From the NCBI RefSeq assembly GCF_036345995.1, contig NZ_CP107796.1, positions 310,001 through 374,000 of the forward strand: a stretch of DNA of 64,000 bases, in the 5' to 3' direction. A model generated the notes under the pieces. It searched no databases, was not told the origin of the DNA, and saw only the letters and a program-made list of their open reading frames with translations. Every line of letters starts with the position of its first letter. Positions within the stretch are counted from its first letter, which is position 1. A program made the translations under genes and the position numbers. Shown here in pieces: positions 28,077-37,814 of this stretch. The DNA comes from Streptomyces sp. NBC_00557. GTDB taxonomy: Bacteria; Actinomycetota; Actinomycetes; Streptomycetales; Streptomycetaceae.

Positions 28077-28713
28077 GACGGCCGGGGCCGCGGGCGCAGG
28101 CCCGCCGCGACAGCCGTGCCGGCTGCGCCCAGGGCGCCCGCGGCGGCCCCTGCGAGCGCGAGGGGACCCGGTGGCGGGAAGCCACAGCTGGAGGCTGCGC
28201 CGTCTGCTGGGAGTCGTAGCCGGTCCGGGCCAGGTACCTGTCCGGCAGGCCGGACGCGAACCGCTGCCCCAGCAGGGTGGCGACCCTGGAGCCGCCGATC
28301 CAGTGCTCGCTGCGCTCGGGGTGGTCGACGGCGTGCAGGATGCCCTGGGCGGCGACCTCCGGCTGGTAGACCGGGGCCACCGGCCGCGGATGCCGGGGCA
28401 GCCGTGTCTGCACCTGGTTGAACTGCGGCGTGTTCACCCCGGGCAGGTCACCTCGGTGGCGCGGCGCACGTCGATCGGCCCGAGCTGGTCCTCCACCTGC
28501 GCGGCCGCTTCCACGGCCTCCGGGTCCGCGACGTCGACGGCGGGGGCAGCGCCCGTCCGCCGGCCGTGCGGACGTCGTGCGCGGCCTGCCCGGGGGCTCT
28601 TCTGGCCGCCTGCCGGCAGCGCCGCGCGCGCCGAACGCACGGGCCGTGGCCCGGCCCACGCCGGCGCCGGTGACCACCGCGACCTGGGCGCCGGCATTCT
28701 GTCCCGCGCTCAC
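28048..28713 (-). pseudogene. Decayed short-chain dehydrogenase/reductase
   Basis: The gene starts at a GTG overlapping by GTGA the stop of the thiamine-diphosphate enzyme. It first reads AQVAVVTGAG-VGRATARAFG, an SDR nucleotide-binding start. After frameshifts, another frame has DVADPEAVEAAAQVEDQLGPIDV. The catalytic Ser/Tyr-Lys region is missing, and a third piece reads VYQPEVAAQGILHAVDHPERSEHWIGG, the usual C-terminal part of this SDR group, then RYLARTGYDSQQT. At least two frame changes and one deletion make it inactive. It mirrors the coupled gene behind copy 1, although the partner family differs. Confidence 0.7.
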
Positions 28714-30512
28714 TTCCCGCCCCGGCCGGGGAGGTGCTCGGCGTACTCGGTGAGCTTCTGCCGTACGCCCTTCGCGATGATGCCGGCCTTCTCCGGGTCG
28801 CGGAGCGCCGCCATGGCGGCCTTCTTGCCCTGGGCCTTCATGATGCGCGGCGGAATGGGTGCGATCTCGTTGTCGACCTTGAACTCCAGCACCACCGGCC
28901 GGTCGCACGCCAGGGCCTCGTCCCAGGCCGCGCCGACCTTGCCGGGGTCGTCGCAGACGATGCCCTTCAGGCCGAGCAGCTGGGCGTAGGCCGCGTACGG
29001 CACGTCCGGGATCTCCTGGGAGGCCGGGTACTTCGGGTCGCCGGCCATGGCGCGCTGCTCCCAGGTGACCTGATTGAGGTCCTGGTTGTTGAGGACGCAG
29101 ATGACGAACGGCGCCGGGCCGGACAGCCGGTCCAGGTACCGCTTGACGGTGATCATCTCGTTCATGCCGTTCATCTGGAACGCGCCGTCACCGACGAACG
29201 CGATCACCGCCCGGTCCGGGTAGGCGAAGCGCGCGGCGATCGCGTACGGCGTTCCCGGCCCCATCGTGGCCAGCGTCCCCGACAGGGACGCCCGCATGCC
29301 CTGGCGCAGTTTGAGGTTCCGGGCCCACCAGTTGGTGCCCGAGCCGGAGTCCGCGGTGAGGATGCAGCCGTCGGGCAGGCGCGGTGACAGCTCGGCGGCG
29401 ACGGCCTGCGGGTTGATCGTGTTCTCGAAGTGCTGGCCGGCCCAGCGCTCGCACAGGTCGTACCACTCGCGTACGTCCTTCTCGATCTCCTCGCGCCATT
29501 TTCGGTCCTCCTTGCGGTGCAGGAGGGGGATGAGCGCGCGGAGCGTCTCCTTGGCGTCGCCGACGAGATGGGCGTCCATGGGATAGCGGACGCCGATCAT
29601 CCGCCCGTCGATGTCGATCTCGACGCCCTTCGCCTGCCCCTCGTCCGGCAGCCACTCCGCGTACGGAAAGCTCGTGCCCACCATCAGCAGCGTGTCGCAG
29701 TTCCGGATCATGTTGTCGCTGGCCTTGCTGCCCAGCAGACCGATCGGCCCGGTCACGAACGGCAGATCGTCCGGCAGCACCTCCCGGCCCAGCAACGCCT
29801 TCGCGACCCCGGCCCCCAGCAGTTCGGCGACCTCGACGACCTCCTCCTCGGCCTCGGCCGCTCCCTGGCCGACGAGCATCGCGACCTTGGTGCCCTCGTT
29901 CAGGACGTCTGCGGCCTTGCGCAGCTCGTCGGGGTCGGGCAGCACGCGCGGGCGGCTCCAGCCGACACTGGAGAACACCGAGCCGTGCATCTTGGGCGGG
30001 GACGGCTGGGCGTCCTCCTCCTGCACGTCGTTCGGGATGATGATCGTGGCGACGCCGCGCGTGGTCAGGGCCGTCTTGAAAGCCCGGTCGATGACGTGGC
30101 GGGCCTGCCCGGGGTGCACCACCATCTGGCAGAACTCGGACACGTCCGCGAAGAGCAGCTCGAGATCCACCTCCTGCTGGTAGTGGGCGCCGAGGGAGAG
30201 CCGCTTCTGCTGGCCGACCACGGCGACCACCGGCTGGTGGTCCAGCTTCGCGTCGTACAGCCCGTTCAGCAGATGGACCGCGCCGGGGCCGGAGGTCGCG
30301 GTGCAGCAGCCCACCTCCCCGGTGAACTTCGCGTGCGCGCACGCCATGAACGCGGCCATCTCCTCGTGCCGCGTCTGGATGAACTCCGGGTCGCCCTGCG
30401 CACGGTCGAAGGCGCCGAGGAGTCCGTTGATGCCGTCTCCGGGATAGCCGTACACCCGTTTCACGCCCCATTCGGTGAGGCGTTGCAGGACGTAGTCGGC
30501 GACTTGGGTCAT
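28710..30512 (-). CDS. Thiamine-diphosphate-dependent enzyme (pyruvate oxidase/acetolactate synthase family), copy 2
   Basis: The 600-residue protein matches the 23551-25350 protein over its whole length, with the same domain order and TPP/Glu motifs. Two DNA tracts are almost identical between copies: about 29559-29993 against 24397-24831, and 30170-30395 against 25010-25235. Other parts, such as 29500-29558 and the 3' end, differ clearly. The stop overlaps a decayed SDR gene by four bases. Upstream, about 120 bases separate it from the flavin reductase gene on the same strand. Confidence 0.9.
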   Translation of the reverse strand: MTQVADYVLQRLTEWGVKRVYGYPGDGINGLLGAFDRAQGDPEFIQTRHEEMAAFMACAHAKFTGEVGCCTATSGPGAVHLLNGLYDAKLDHQPVVAVVGQQKRLSLGAHYQQEVDLELLFADVSEFCQMVVHPGQARHVIDRAFKTALTTRGVATIIIPNDVQEEDAQPSPPKMHGSVFSSVGWSRPRVLPDPDELRKAADVLNEGTKVAMLVGQGAAEAEEEVVEVAELLGAGVAKALLGREVLPDDLPFVTGPIGLLGSKASDNMIRNCDTLLMVGTSFPYAEWLPDEGQAKGVEIDIDGRMIGVRYPMDAHLVGDAKETLRALIPLLHRKEDRKWREEIEKDVREWYDLCERWAGQHFENTINPQAVAAELSPRLPDGCILTADSGSGTNWWARNLKLRQGMRASLSGTLATMGPGTPYAIAARFAYPDRAVIAFVGDGAFQMNGMNEMITVKRYLDRLSGPAPFVICVLNNQDLNQVTWEQRAMAGDPKYPASQEIPDVPYAAYAQLLGLKGIVCDDPGKVGAAWDEALACDRPVVLEFKVDNEIAPIPPRIMKAQGKKAAMAALRDPEKAGIIAKGVRQKLTEYAEHLPGRGGK

Positions 30513-30633
30513 GGGGGGTCTCCTGAGCCGGGGAGCGAAGGGTCGCGCCTGGGGGTTGCCTCCGCGACCCGTGCGTAAACGCTTCGCGCGCCCGTCCGGG
30601 GAAGGATCCAGCCGAGCGGCTCAACGGCCGTCG

Positions 30634-31302
30634 TCACCTGCCGAGCACGGCGCTCACGGGCCGGTTTGTGCGAGGCGTCTCGGAGGCACCGCTGCTGCCC
30701 CGTTCCGGGCCCAGTCCGAAGTAGTGCCGGAAGTTGTAGATCAGCGGGCTCCAGGCGGCGGGATCGATGTGCTGGGTTCCGGGGACCACCAGACGCGGAT
30801 CGGCGTGCACCTTCAGCACCTGCGCCTCGACGATGAGGAAGTCGCCGGCGGCAGCGGTGACCACGCGGGCGGCCCGTGCCTCCAGCTGGATCGGGCACTC
30901 GGCCACCCGTGGCGGGCGCACGGTGCGGGACGCCTGCGGCGTGAAGCCGGTGGCCCGGAACTTGTCCGGCTCGTAGCGGGCGCGGCGGGGGCCGTGCCCG
31001 GCGGCTTCGAGCCGGCCGGTGAGCCCGCCCAGGTGCTCCACGGCCGGCCATTGCCCGGGTTCCGGCAGGCTGATCACCATCTCCGGCCGGACGGCCAGGT
31101 TCGCTCCCGTCTGGCCGTGTGCACCGAGCCCCAGCACCACCGCCTGCCCGAGGGCCCAGGCGGACGAGATCGGCGCCAGGTTGACGGTCCCGTCGGCGTT
31201 CTCGGTGGTCAGCAGCACGACGGGCGTGCCGAAGTACAGGATGCTCGGGGAGATGGTCAGGTGCCCGCCGGTGGGCTTCGCGGGGTTCGGTGCGGTGTCC
31301 AT
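30634..31302 (-). CDS. Flavin reductase-like (FMN-binding split barrel) protein
   Basis: The 222-residue protein has the flavin_reduct pattern: FGTPVVLLTTENADGTVNLAPISSAWALG near the start, then NLAVRPEMVISLP, CPIQLEARAARVV and FLIVEAQVLKVHAD. These proteins bind FMN and either supply reduced flavin or act as oxidoreductases; the partner here is unknown. The ATG at 31302 is six bases downstream of a TACGGT -10 with no ribosome site, so the mRNA is probably leaderless. Confidence 0.8.
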   Translation of the reverse strand: MDTAPNPAKPTGGHLTISPSILYFGTPVVLLTTENADGTVNLAPISSAWALGQAVVLGLGAHGQTGANLAVRPEMVISLPEPGQWPAVEHLGGLTGRLEAAGHGPRRARYEPDKFRATGFTPQASRTVRPPRVAECPIQLEARAARVVTAAAGDFLIVEAQVLKVHADPRLVVPGTQHIDPAAWSPLIYNFRHYFGLGPERGSSGASETPRTNRPVSAVLGR

Positions 31303-31308
31303 GCGGTG

Positions 31309-31314
31309 ACCGTA
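31309..31314 (-). promoter_or_regulatory. -10 element (leaderless) of the flavin reductase gene
   Basis: TACGGT on the minus strand, six bases before the start codon, follows the TANNNT-N6-ATG pattern of leaderless actinobacterial genes. Confidence 0.45.
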
Positions 31315-31400
31315 GGGCGCCGATCGTTCGGCCGGAGCCGAACCATCACCGGCGATCGTCGGCGGCGGGTAACGAGCACGAGCACCAGCCGTGAACGCCG

Positions 31401-31442
31401 TGGGGCCGGCGGGCCAGGCATCGTCCTGGCCCGCCGGCCCCA
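31401..31442. terminator. Strong hairpin terminator after ctaG
   Basis: An 18-bp perfect stem (31401-31418 with 31425-31442) closes a six-base loop CATCGT. It sits just past the end of the CtaG gene and before the flavin reductase promoter, so it ends ctaG transcription. Confidence 0.75.
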
Positions 31443-31467
31443 CGGGTGCCTTCCGCCGGGTCCCGCC

Positions 31468-32484
31468 TCAGATCTCCCGGTGCTGGCTCCGGATCCGTGC
31501 GGCCACCTCGTTCTGCTCGGTCTCCCACCAGGGCCGTACCCGCTCGGGCGCGGGCGCCTGGCCAGGGTCCGAGGCGGGCGGCGTGACGGGGGCGAGTTCC
31601 GCGTCGAGCCGGCGGTCCAGGGCCGCGGTGTGGACGCGCTCCGCGCGCGCCCACTGGTACAGCAGCGCGAGCAGGAAGGGCAGCGCGACCAACTCGGCGA
31701 TGGTCAGCATGGCGCCGCCGCCGATCTGCTGGTCGTGCTGGACGTCCGGGGACCAGGCCGGCGCGTGGTGCAGATACCAGGCGCCCGCGATCAGCGTGCT
31801 GTGCGTCATCACGACCACGCCCGGCACCGCGTCGACGATGCCGTCCACGAACACCAGCGCCGCCCGCACCGGGTGGGTGCACCAGGCGGGCAGCGTCTCC
31901 TCGCGGGTCAGCACCGGCACGACGAAGAGGCAGCCGGCCACGAGCAGATGCAGATACATCAGCTCGTGCAGCCAGCCCACCCGCAGGGCGGTCGCGAAGT
32001 ACGGCGTGAAGTACACCGTCAGCTCGGTGCCGAGCACCAGGGCGGTGCTGACCAGAGGGAACGTCAGCACGCGGATCAGGCGTCCGGTCATGGCCCGGCG
32101 CACACGCCCGCCGGCGCCCTCCCCGAGCGCCTCCACGGCGAGGCGCAGCGGGTCGCCCAGGGCCAGGCCCAGGGGGGCGACGAGGTCGAGGAGGATGTTC
32201 TGCACGGCGGCCGGCCAGAACAGCACATGGTCGTAGACGGCCAGGGCCGACATCGTGGCCACCACCAGCGCGCCCAGACCGAGCAGCGCGAACGCGGTCA
32301 CCCGGACCGGCGGCCAGGGCGTGCCCCGCCTGTGCAGCCGCGTGACGCCCCAGCCGTAGAGCGCGCCGAGGGCGAGGACCAGCAGCAGCGCGGGGACGTC
32401 CAGCTGCCATGTCGACAGCAGGCGTCCCGTGGTCAGCTCCGGGAGAGCGCCGGCCGGCAGTCCGGTCATCGCGTGACCATCCAT
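31468..32484 (-). CDS. ctaG: CtaG-type cytochrome c oxidase assembly membrane protein
   Basis: The 338-residue protein has about seven to nine transmembrane helices. It carries the caa3_CtaG motifs: AVYDHVLFWPAAVQNILLDLVAPLGLALGDP, YFTPYFATALRVGWLHELMYLHLLVAGCLFVVPVL and QIGGGAMLTIAELVALPFLLALL. It supports copper delivery and assembly of the haem-copper oxidase. The ATG at 32484 is chosen over the frame's upstream start because AAGGAGG precedes it at nine bases. A terminator follows. No cox genes are adjacent. Confidence 0.87.
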   Translation of the reverse strand: MDGHAMTGLPAGALPELTTGRLLSTWQLDVPALLLVLALGALYGWGVTRLHRRGTPWPPVRVTAFALLGLGALVVATMSALAVYDHVLFWPAAVQNILLDLVAPLGLALGDPLRLAVEALGEGAGGRVRRAMTGRLIRVLTFPLVSTALVLGTELTVYFTPYFATALRVGWLHELMYLHLLVAGCLFVVPVLTREETLPAWCTHPVRAALVFVDGIVDAVPGVVVMTHSTLIAGAWYLHHAPAWSPDVQHDQQIGGGAMLTIAELVALPFLLALLYQWARAERVHTAALDRRLDAELAPVTPPASDPGQAPAPERVRPWWETEQNEVAARIRSQHREI

Positions 32485-32710
32485 GCAGTTCGTCCTCCTT
32501 CGGCTCGGCACGGAAGAACGCCGCTCGGATCCGTGCCGGGACGACGCTAGTCCCCGGCGCCCCGGAGCCGGGCATCGGGGTGCGGCACGGCGGGGTGAAA
32601 CCGGGGGATGGAGGAGGACGGGCGGGCGTACGGCCGTGTCGGCGCATCCGGTGCCGGACGTGGGCCCGGGCGCGGCTCGCCGGGACGTGTGTCGGCTCCG
32701 GACGGGGGAC

Positions 32711-32742
32711 AGCCCCGGCCGGCGAGGACGCCGGCCGGGGCT
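32711..32742. terminator. Hairpin downstream of the lamin-tail remnant
   Basis: AGCCCCGGCCGGC (32711-32723) and GCCGGCCGGGGCT (32730-32742) form a perfect 13-bp stem with a six-base loop. It probably was the terminator of the gene whose remnant ends at 32780. Confidence 0.65.
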
Positions 32743-32779
32743 TCCGTGCGGTCAGGGCGGTGGATCACCGCCCGGCAGC

Positions 32780-32910
32780 TCAGTGGTGCCGGCCGCTCCG
32801 GCGGTGGCTCCTGCCCCAGGAGACGTAGTCGACGAGGCGGCCACGGTCGTTGCGCAGGTTCGCACTGTCGGCGTTGACGTCCCACACGCGCGTGTGGCGG
32901 TCCTCCGGCG
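32780..32910 (-). pseudogene. C-terminal remnant of a lamin-tail-domain protein
   Basis: In the minus strand, directly after the YCII stop and in another frame, about 40 codons read DRHTRVWDVNADSANLRNDRGRLVDYVSWG and end in an Arg/His-rich tail. This matches the last strands of the secreted lamin-tail domain of streptomycetes (VWDN...ATLRNDRGRLVDTVSWG). No start, signal peptide or body remains, so it is a scar left when the YCII gene replaced or deleted the rest. Confidence 0.55.
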
Positions 32911-33459
32911 TCACCGCCGGCCGCCGAACTCCCAGTCGTGGACCTGGATGTCGGCGTAGCGGTCGACGGTCAGGACGCTGCGCGCGGTGTCCGCGTCGGG
33001 AGCGCGCACCAGTGCGGCCGTACCGAGCCAGGCGGTGCCGTCGTCGGACAGCAGTGGCCCGTAGGCGATCAGATCGCTCCGATCGGAGGGCACGGTGAGG
33101 TCGGCGGCCTGCCCCTCGCCGAGGCCGAGCACCAGATGGCGCCGTCCGCCGGTCCGCCCGCCGGGGAAGTCCCACATCGTGCGCCCGAGCAGGTTGCGCC
33201 ACCGGCGCAGCAGGACGTCCCGGTACACACCGGCCTGATAGCCCGGCTCGTCGAAGGCGAACGCCCGGGCCGCGGCAGGATCGGGCAGATCGACGATGTG
33301 CACACTGCCCGTGGGCACATCGCCGTCGCCGGTGAGCGTCGGGCCGCGGGCGATCATCTCCTTCTGGAACCGGTCCATGTACGACCAGTGCGCTTCCAGC
33401 AACTCCCTGCGCAGCGCAAGGGAGCCCGGGCGGTCGCGGTGATAGCAGAAGAACTCCAT
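32911..33459 (-). CDS. YCII-related protein
   Basis: The 182-residue protein starts MEFFCYHRDRPGSLALRRELLEAHWSYMDRF. Its N-terminal half is YCII-like: MIARGPTLTGDGDVPTGSVHIVDLPDPAAARAFAFDEPGYQAGVYRDVLLRRW. A second ferredoxin-like half (LIAYGPLLSDDGTAWLGTAALVRAPDADTAR) makes this a tandem two-domain form. The role is unknown. It is transcribed divergently from the PIG-L gene. Confidence 0.75.
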   Translation of the reverse strand: MEFFCYHRDRPGSLALRRELLEAHWSYMDRFQKEMIARGPTLTGDGDVPTGSVHIVDLPDPAAARAFAFDEPGYQAGVYRDVLLRRWRNLLGRTMWDFPGGRTGGRRHLVLGLGEGQAADLTVPSDRSDLIAYGPLLSDDGTAWLGTAALVRAPDADTARSVLTVDRYADIQVHDWEFGGRR

Positions 33460-33591
33460 GCCCGCAGTCTCCGGCACGCGGGCGCGGGCGCACAGCGGTT
33501 GTCGGTTGCCTCGCGGGCCTCCCCGCTCAACGGCGCGGCACACGGCTCGAGTTCACGGTTCTCCTCGTATGAGCCCTCTGCTGGAGCCAGG

Positions 33592-34398
33592 ATGGGCCTC
33601 ATGGCGACTGTCCTGGCGTTTCACGCCCACCCGGACGACGAAGTCCTGCTGACCGGTGGCACGCTCGCGCGGGCCGCCGCCGAGGGGCACCGCGTGGTGA
33701 TCGTGGTCGCCACGGACGGCCTCATGGACACCGCACCGGACGGGGACACGCCACGGCTCGCCGAACTGCGGGCCAGTGCGGCCGTGCTGGGAGTGCAGCG
33801 CGTGGTGCACCTCGGGTACGCGGACAGCGGTCACGGCCCCGTGCTGTATCCGGATCCGCCGGACCGGGCGCGTTTCGCGCGGGTGGACACGGAGGAGGCC
33901 GCCGAGCGGCTGGCCGCCGTGCTGCGCGAGGAGGGCGTGACCCTGCTCCTCGGCTACGACGCCCAGGGCGGCTACGGCCACCGCGACCACGTCAAGGTGC
34001 ACGAGGTCGGCAGGCGTGCCGCCGAACTCGCCGGGGTGCCGCGCGTGCTGGAGGCGACCGTGCCGCGTGAGGCGGTGGCGCGCCTGGTGAAGCTGGTGCG
34101 GGTGCTGATGATCCCCTGGCGGTACGACGGGGAGGCGGTCCGCGCCGCCTTCACCCCGCGCGCGGCCATCACCCACACCGTGGACGTCCGGCGGTACGCC
34201 GCCCGGAAGCAGGCCGCGCTGGCCGCCCATCGTTCGCAGGTCTCGGGCCCGGGCCGGCTCGCGCCCGTGCTCCGGGTGCTGGTCCGCCTTCCGGCACCCG
34301 TCTTCGGATGGCTGCTCGGCCGGGAGTGGTTCGCCGAGACCCGCCCCACGGCACCGCCCGGCCCCGCCGCCGACGGCGCCTGCCGGCCGGTCCCGTAG
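33592..34398 (+). CDS. PIG-L family LmbE-type deacetylase
   Basis: The 268-residue protein has the zinc-site motif [18 protein letters not shown] at the N-terminus and the second site [13 protein letters not shown] near 140. The fold is the LmbE/MshB type, which removes N-acetyl groups from GlcNAc-containing or related compounds. Mycothiol deacetylases and antibiotic-modifying deacetylases share it, so the substrate is open. Two in-frame starts exist, 33592 and 33601; a GGAG five bases before 33592 favours the first. No pathway partner is adjacent. Confidence 0.82.
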   Translation: MGLMATVLAFHAHPDDEVLLTGGTLARAAAEGHRVVIVVATDGLMDTAPDGDTPRLAELRASAAVLGVQRVVHLGYADSGHGPVLYPDPPDRARFARVDTEEAAERLAAVLREEGVTLLLGYDAQGGYGHRDHVKVHEVGRRAAELAGVPRVLEATVPREAVARLVKLVRVLMIPWRYDGEAVRAAFTPRAAITHTVDVRRYAARKQAALAAHRSQVSGPGRLAPVLRVLVRLPAPVFGWLLGREWFAETRPTAPPGPAADGACRPVP

Positions 34399-34441
34399 CG
34401 TCGTCGGACCCGCCCTTGTGGCCGCGAACGGCCGCGTCTCG

Positions 34442-35088
34442 CATCCGTTCCGGCGCCGAGACGCCGAGGAGTCGCAGTCCGCCCCGGAGCACCGTTCTGG
34501 CGGCCTCCGTGAGCCACAGCCGGGCCCCGGTGCGGTCGTCCGGGGCCTCACCGGCCCGCGGCCACGCGTCGACACTGGCCCGCGCCAGCGCGTACCGCGC
34601 GGCGTCGACGCCGACGGCCGCGGTCAGGTCGTCGAGCGTGAGGACCGTACCCGTCCGCTTGCTCATCCGGACCGGCCTGCCGTCCGCGACCAGGTTGACC
34701 AGCTGGCCGATCAGGATCTCCAGGTGCCGGTCCGGGTCGTCGCCATGTTCACGAAGCCCGGGCCCGCGGCCTCGGCCCTGGCCACCCCCGCGGCCCCGCT
34801 CACCAGCGGTGCGGCGACGGTCCGGGCGGGCAGGCCCGCGGACCTGGCCAGGCGCAGGGCGACGTTGGTCGAGTAGTCGCCGTGGCCGCGGTGCCGGGGG
34901 CGCTCCACGCGGATCTCGTCGGGCACCTCTGCCGAGAGGCGTCCGGAACGGATGGCCGTATGGATGCCGTCCGAGATGACGGCCACAAGATCGTCTGGTG
35001 TCACGGGGGCCGACGCCGGCGGAGCCGCGGCGGCCGGCGACAGCGGAGTTCCGGGGGCCCGGCCGGGGTCGCCGTCGCGCGGGCTCAC
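34442..35088 (-). pseudogene. argS: Gutted second arginyl-tRNA synthetase gene
   Basis: The first frame (from 35088) is the ArgS additional N-terminal domain ([23 protein letters not shown] then [12 protein letters not shown]) up to GPGFVNM. The sequence then jumps, one frame off, to [35 protein letters not shown], the KMSKS-type loop, then [15 protein letters not shown] further jump leads to the tail [28 protein letters not shown]. The HIGH motif, most of the catalytic domain and most of the anticodon-binding domain are gone. The start overlaps the stop of the YheO-type regulator gene by GTGA. Confidence 0.8.
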
Positions 35089-35750
35089 GGATGCCTCGCG
35101 TAGTTGTAGACCGTCGCCCGGGACATTCCCAGGAGGCCCGCGATGGTCTGGGCGGCGTCGCGCGAGTCGAAGTAGCCGTCCCGCTGCAGCTGCCGGACGA
35201 GCGCCTTCTTCTCCTCGCGGCTCAGCGACCGGGGGGTCGCGGCGCGCTGCGCGGCATGTGCCTCCACCGCCTGGCGCAGCTCGCGCGCGGCGCGGTCCCG
35301 CAGGGTCTCGACGGGCTGCTCGGGGTGCTCGGTGTCGGTGGCCACCAGGTTGGCCAGGGTGCGGGTGACCGGTGACAGCACGGAGACGTCGAGGTTCAGG
35401 CAGAGGGCCGCGACGTACTCCCCCGCGGCGTTCTTGATGCCGATGGACGTGCTCTTCGCCGGGCGGCCGTCCGGGAACCGGTTGGGGTAGTTCTGGATGA
35501 CGCTCGGGTACTCGGGATCCTCGATGCGGGCCAGGCCCAGCTCCGTGGCGGAGTCACCGACCCGGCGGCCGGAGAGGTTGTTCTCGATGACCCGGATGGC
35601 GTGATCCGGGTTCCGCAGGTCGTGCAGCACCACCTCGCACAGGCCCGGGAACATACGTCCCAACGCCACGGCGATCTTCTCGGCCTCACGGATGAGGTGC
35701 TCGTCGTCCACAGCAGCCTCCCCGAGCAGCGGATTGGACTGATCGTCCAC
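35085..35750 (-). CDS. YheO-type PAS/helix-turn-helix transcriptional regulator
   Basis: The 221-residue protein has an N-terminal YheO-like PAS domain ([65 protein letters not shown]). A C-terminal HTH follows ([44 protein letters not shown]). Such proteins sense small molecules, often amino-acid-related, and control adjacent genes. Four-base overlap with the decayed argS paralogue suggests it once co-varied with that gene. The GTG start at 35750 could instead be the later GTG before [11 protein letters not shown]. Confidence 0.85.
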   Translation of the reverse strand: MDDQSNPLLGEAAVDDEHLIREAEKIAVALGRMFPGLCEVVLHDLRNPDHAIRVIENNLSGRRVGDSATELGLARIEDPEYPSVIQNYPNRFPDGRPAKSTSIGIKNAAGEYVAALCLNLDVSVLSPVTRTLANLVATDTEHPEQPVETLRDRAARELRQAVEAHAAQRAATPRSLSREEKKALVRQLQRDGYFDSRDAAQTIAGLLGMSRATVYNYARHP

Positions 35751-35854
35751 CTCTGGATGTGCAGTCTAAGGGAGTCGCCGCGATCGTCCAACGCGCCTGT
35801 GGAGGCCGCGGGAACCGCTGTGCCGGTGTGGCACTCGCAGCGGCCGTGGCCGGG

Positions 35855-35891
35855 CCGGCGGCCTGCCCGGGTCTCCGGGACAGGCCGCCGG
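35855..35891. terminator. Terminator hairpin after htpG
   Basis: CCGGCGGCCTG (35855-35865) pairs with CAGGCCGCCGG (35881-35891), and the inner CCCGG/CCGGG extends the stem around the loop GTCT. It stands 19 bases past the htpG stop codon. Confidence 0.7.
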
Positions 35892-35909
35892 TCGTCCGGT
35901 GGTGCCGCG

Positions 35910-37814
35910 CTACAGCGCGCGTTCCAGGCGGTCCGCCATCAGCTTCACGAAGCGGGCGGGGTCCTTCGGCCGGCCGCCCTCGGCGAGTACGGCCAGGCCG
36001 TGCAGGAGTTCGGCGGTCCCGCTGAGCTCCGTGCGGTCCTCGCGCTCCTTGTACGCCTGGTTGAGGCCCTTGACCAGCTGGTGGTCCGGGTTGAGCTCCA
36101 GGATCCGCTTGGCGCGGGGCACCTCCTGGCCCATCGCCCGGTACATGTCCTCCAGCGCCGGCGTCAGGTCGTTCGCGTCGGACACGACACAGGCCGGGGA
36201 GACGGTGAGGCGGGAGGACAGCCGTACCTCCTTGATGTCCTCCTCCAGTTGCTCCTTCATCCAGCCGAGCAGACCGGCGTACTCCTCGGTCTGCTTCTCC
36301 CGCGCCTCCTCGGCCGTGGTGTCGTCGCCCTTGGCGTCGAGGTCGATCTGCCCCTTGGCGACGGACCGCAGCTTCTTGCCCTCGTACTCGCCGACGGCGT
36401 CGGTCCACACCTCGTCGACGGGGTCGGTGAGCAGCAGCACCTCGATGCCCCGGTCCCGGAAGGCCTCCATGTGCGGGGAGTTCTCGATGCTCTGCCGGGA
36501 CTCGCCGGTGAGGTAGTAGATGTCCTCCTGGCCGTCCTTCATGCGCTCCACGTAGCTCTTGAGCGTGGTCGGCTCGGTGTCGTGGTGCGTGCTCGCGAAG
36601 GAGGCGACGGCGAGGACGGCGTCCCGGTTCTCCGGGTCGGTGACCAGGCCCTCCTTCAGGACGGTGCCGAACTCCCGCCAGAACGTGGCGTACCGGTCGG
36701 GGTCCTTGGTCATCATCTCCTTGACCGTGGACAGGACCTTCTTCGTCAGGCGCCGCCGCATCATCTCGATGTGACGGTCCTGCTGGAGGATCTCGCGGGA
36801 CACGTTGAGCGAGAGGTCGGCCGCGTCGACGACGCCCTTGACGAAGCGGAGGTACGGCGGCAGCAGCGCCTCGCAGTCGTCCATGATGAACACGCGCTTG
36901 ACGTACAGCTGCACACCGCGCTTGAAGTCGCGCGTGAACAGGTCGTAGGGGGCGTGTTCGGGGAGGAACAGCAGGGCCTGGAACTCGAAGGTGCCCTCCG
37001 CCTGGAGCCGGATCGTCTCCAGCGGGTCACGCCAGTCGTGGGCGATGTGCTTGTACAGCTCGTGGTACTCGTCGTCGGACACCTCGTCGCGCGACCGCGC
37101 CCACAGCGCCTTCATCGAGTTGAGGGTCTCGGGCTCGGGCGTCTTGTCCCCGTCGCCGGAGCCCTCGGGCACCATCCGGATGGGCCAGGTGATGAAGTCC
37201 GAGTACCGCTTGACGATCTCCCTGATCTTCCAGGGGGCGGTGTAGTCGTGGAGCTGGTTCTCCGGGTCGGCGGGCTTGAGGTGGAGGGTGACCGAGGTGC
37301 CCTGCGGGGCGTCGTCGACCGGCTCCAGCGTGTACGTGTCCTCGCCGCGGGAGGTCCAGCGGGTGCCCTTGGTCTCGCCGGCCCGCCGGGTCACCAGGGT
37401 GACCTCGTCCGCCACCATGAAGGCGGAGTAGAACCCGACGCCGAACTGGCCGATGAGCCCCTCCTCCCCGGCGGCGTCCTTGGCCTCGCGCAGCTCCTTC
37501 AGGAACTGCGCGGTGCCGGAGTTGGCGATCGTGCCGATGAGCTGCCCGACCTCGTCGTACGACATCCCGATGCCGTTGTCCCGCACGGTGAGGGTGCGGG
37601 CGTCCTTGTCGATGTCGATCTCGATGTGCAGATCGGACACATCGGCGTCCAGCGTGTCGTCGCGCAGCTTCTCCAGACGCAGCTTGTCCAGCGCGTCGGA
37701 GGCGTTGGAGACGAGCTCCCGCAGGAAGACGTCCTTGTTCGAGTAGACCGAGTGGATCATCAGCTGCAGCAGCTGACGGGCCTCTACCTGAAACTCCAGC
37801 GTTTCAGCCGGCAT
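35910..37814 (-). CDS. htpG: Hsp90 chaperone HtpG
   Basis: The 634-residue length is normal. The GHKL ATPase domain is intact: [58 protein letters not shown]. The middle domain has [17 protein letters not shown], and the C-terminal dimer domain ends [11 protein letters not shown]. It is a cytosolic ATP-dependent chaperone for stress recovery. I chose the ATG before [15 protein letters not shown] at 37814; the longer frame upstream has no family similarity. I see no recognisable heat-shock operator upstream. Confidence 0.93.
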
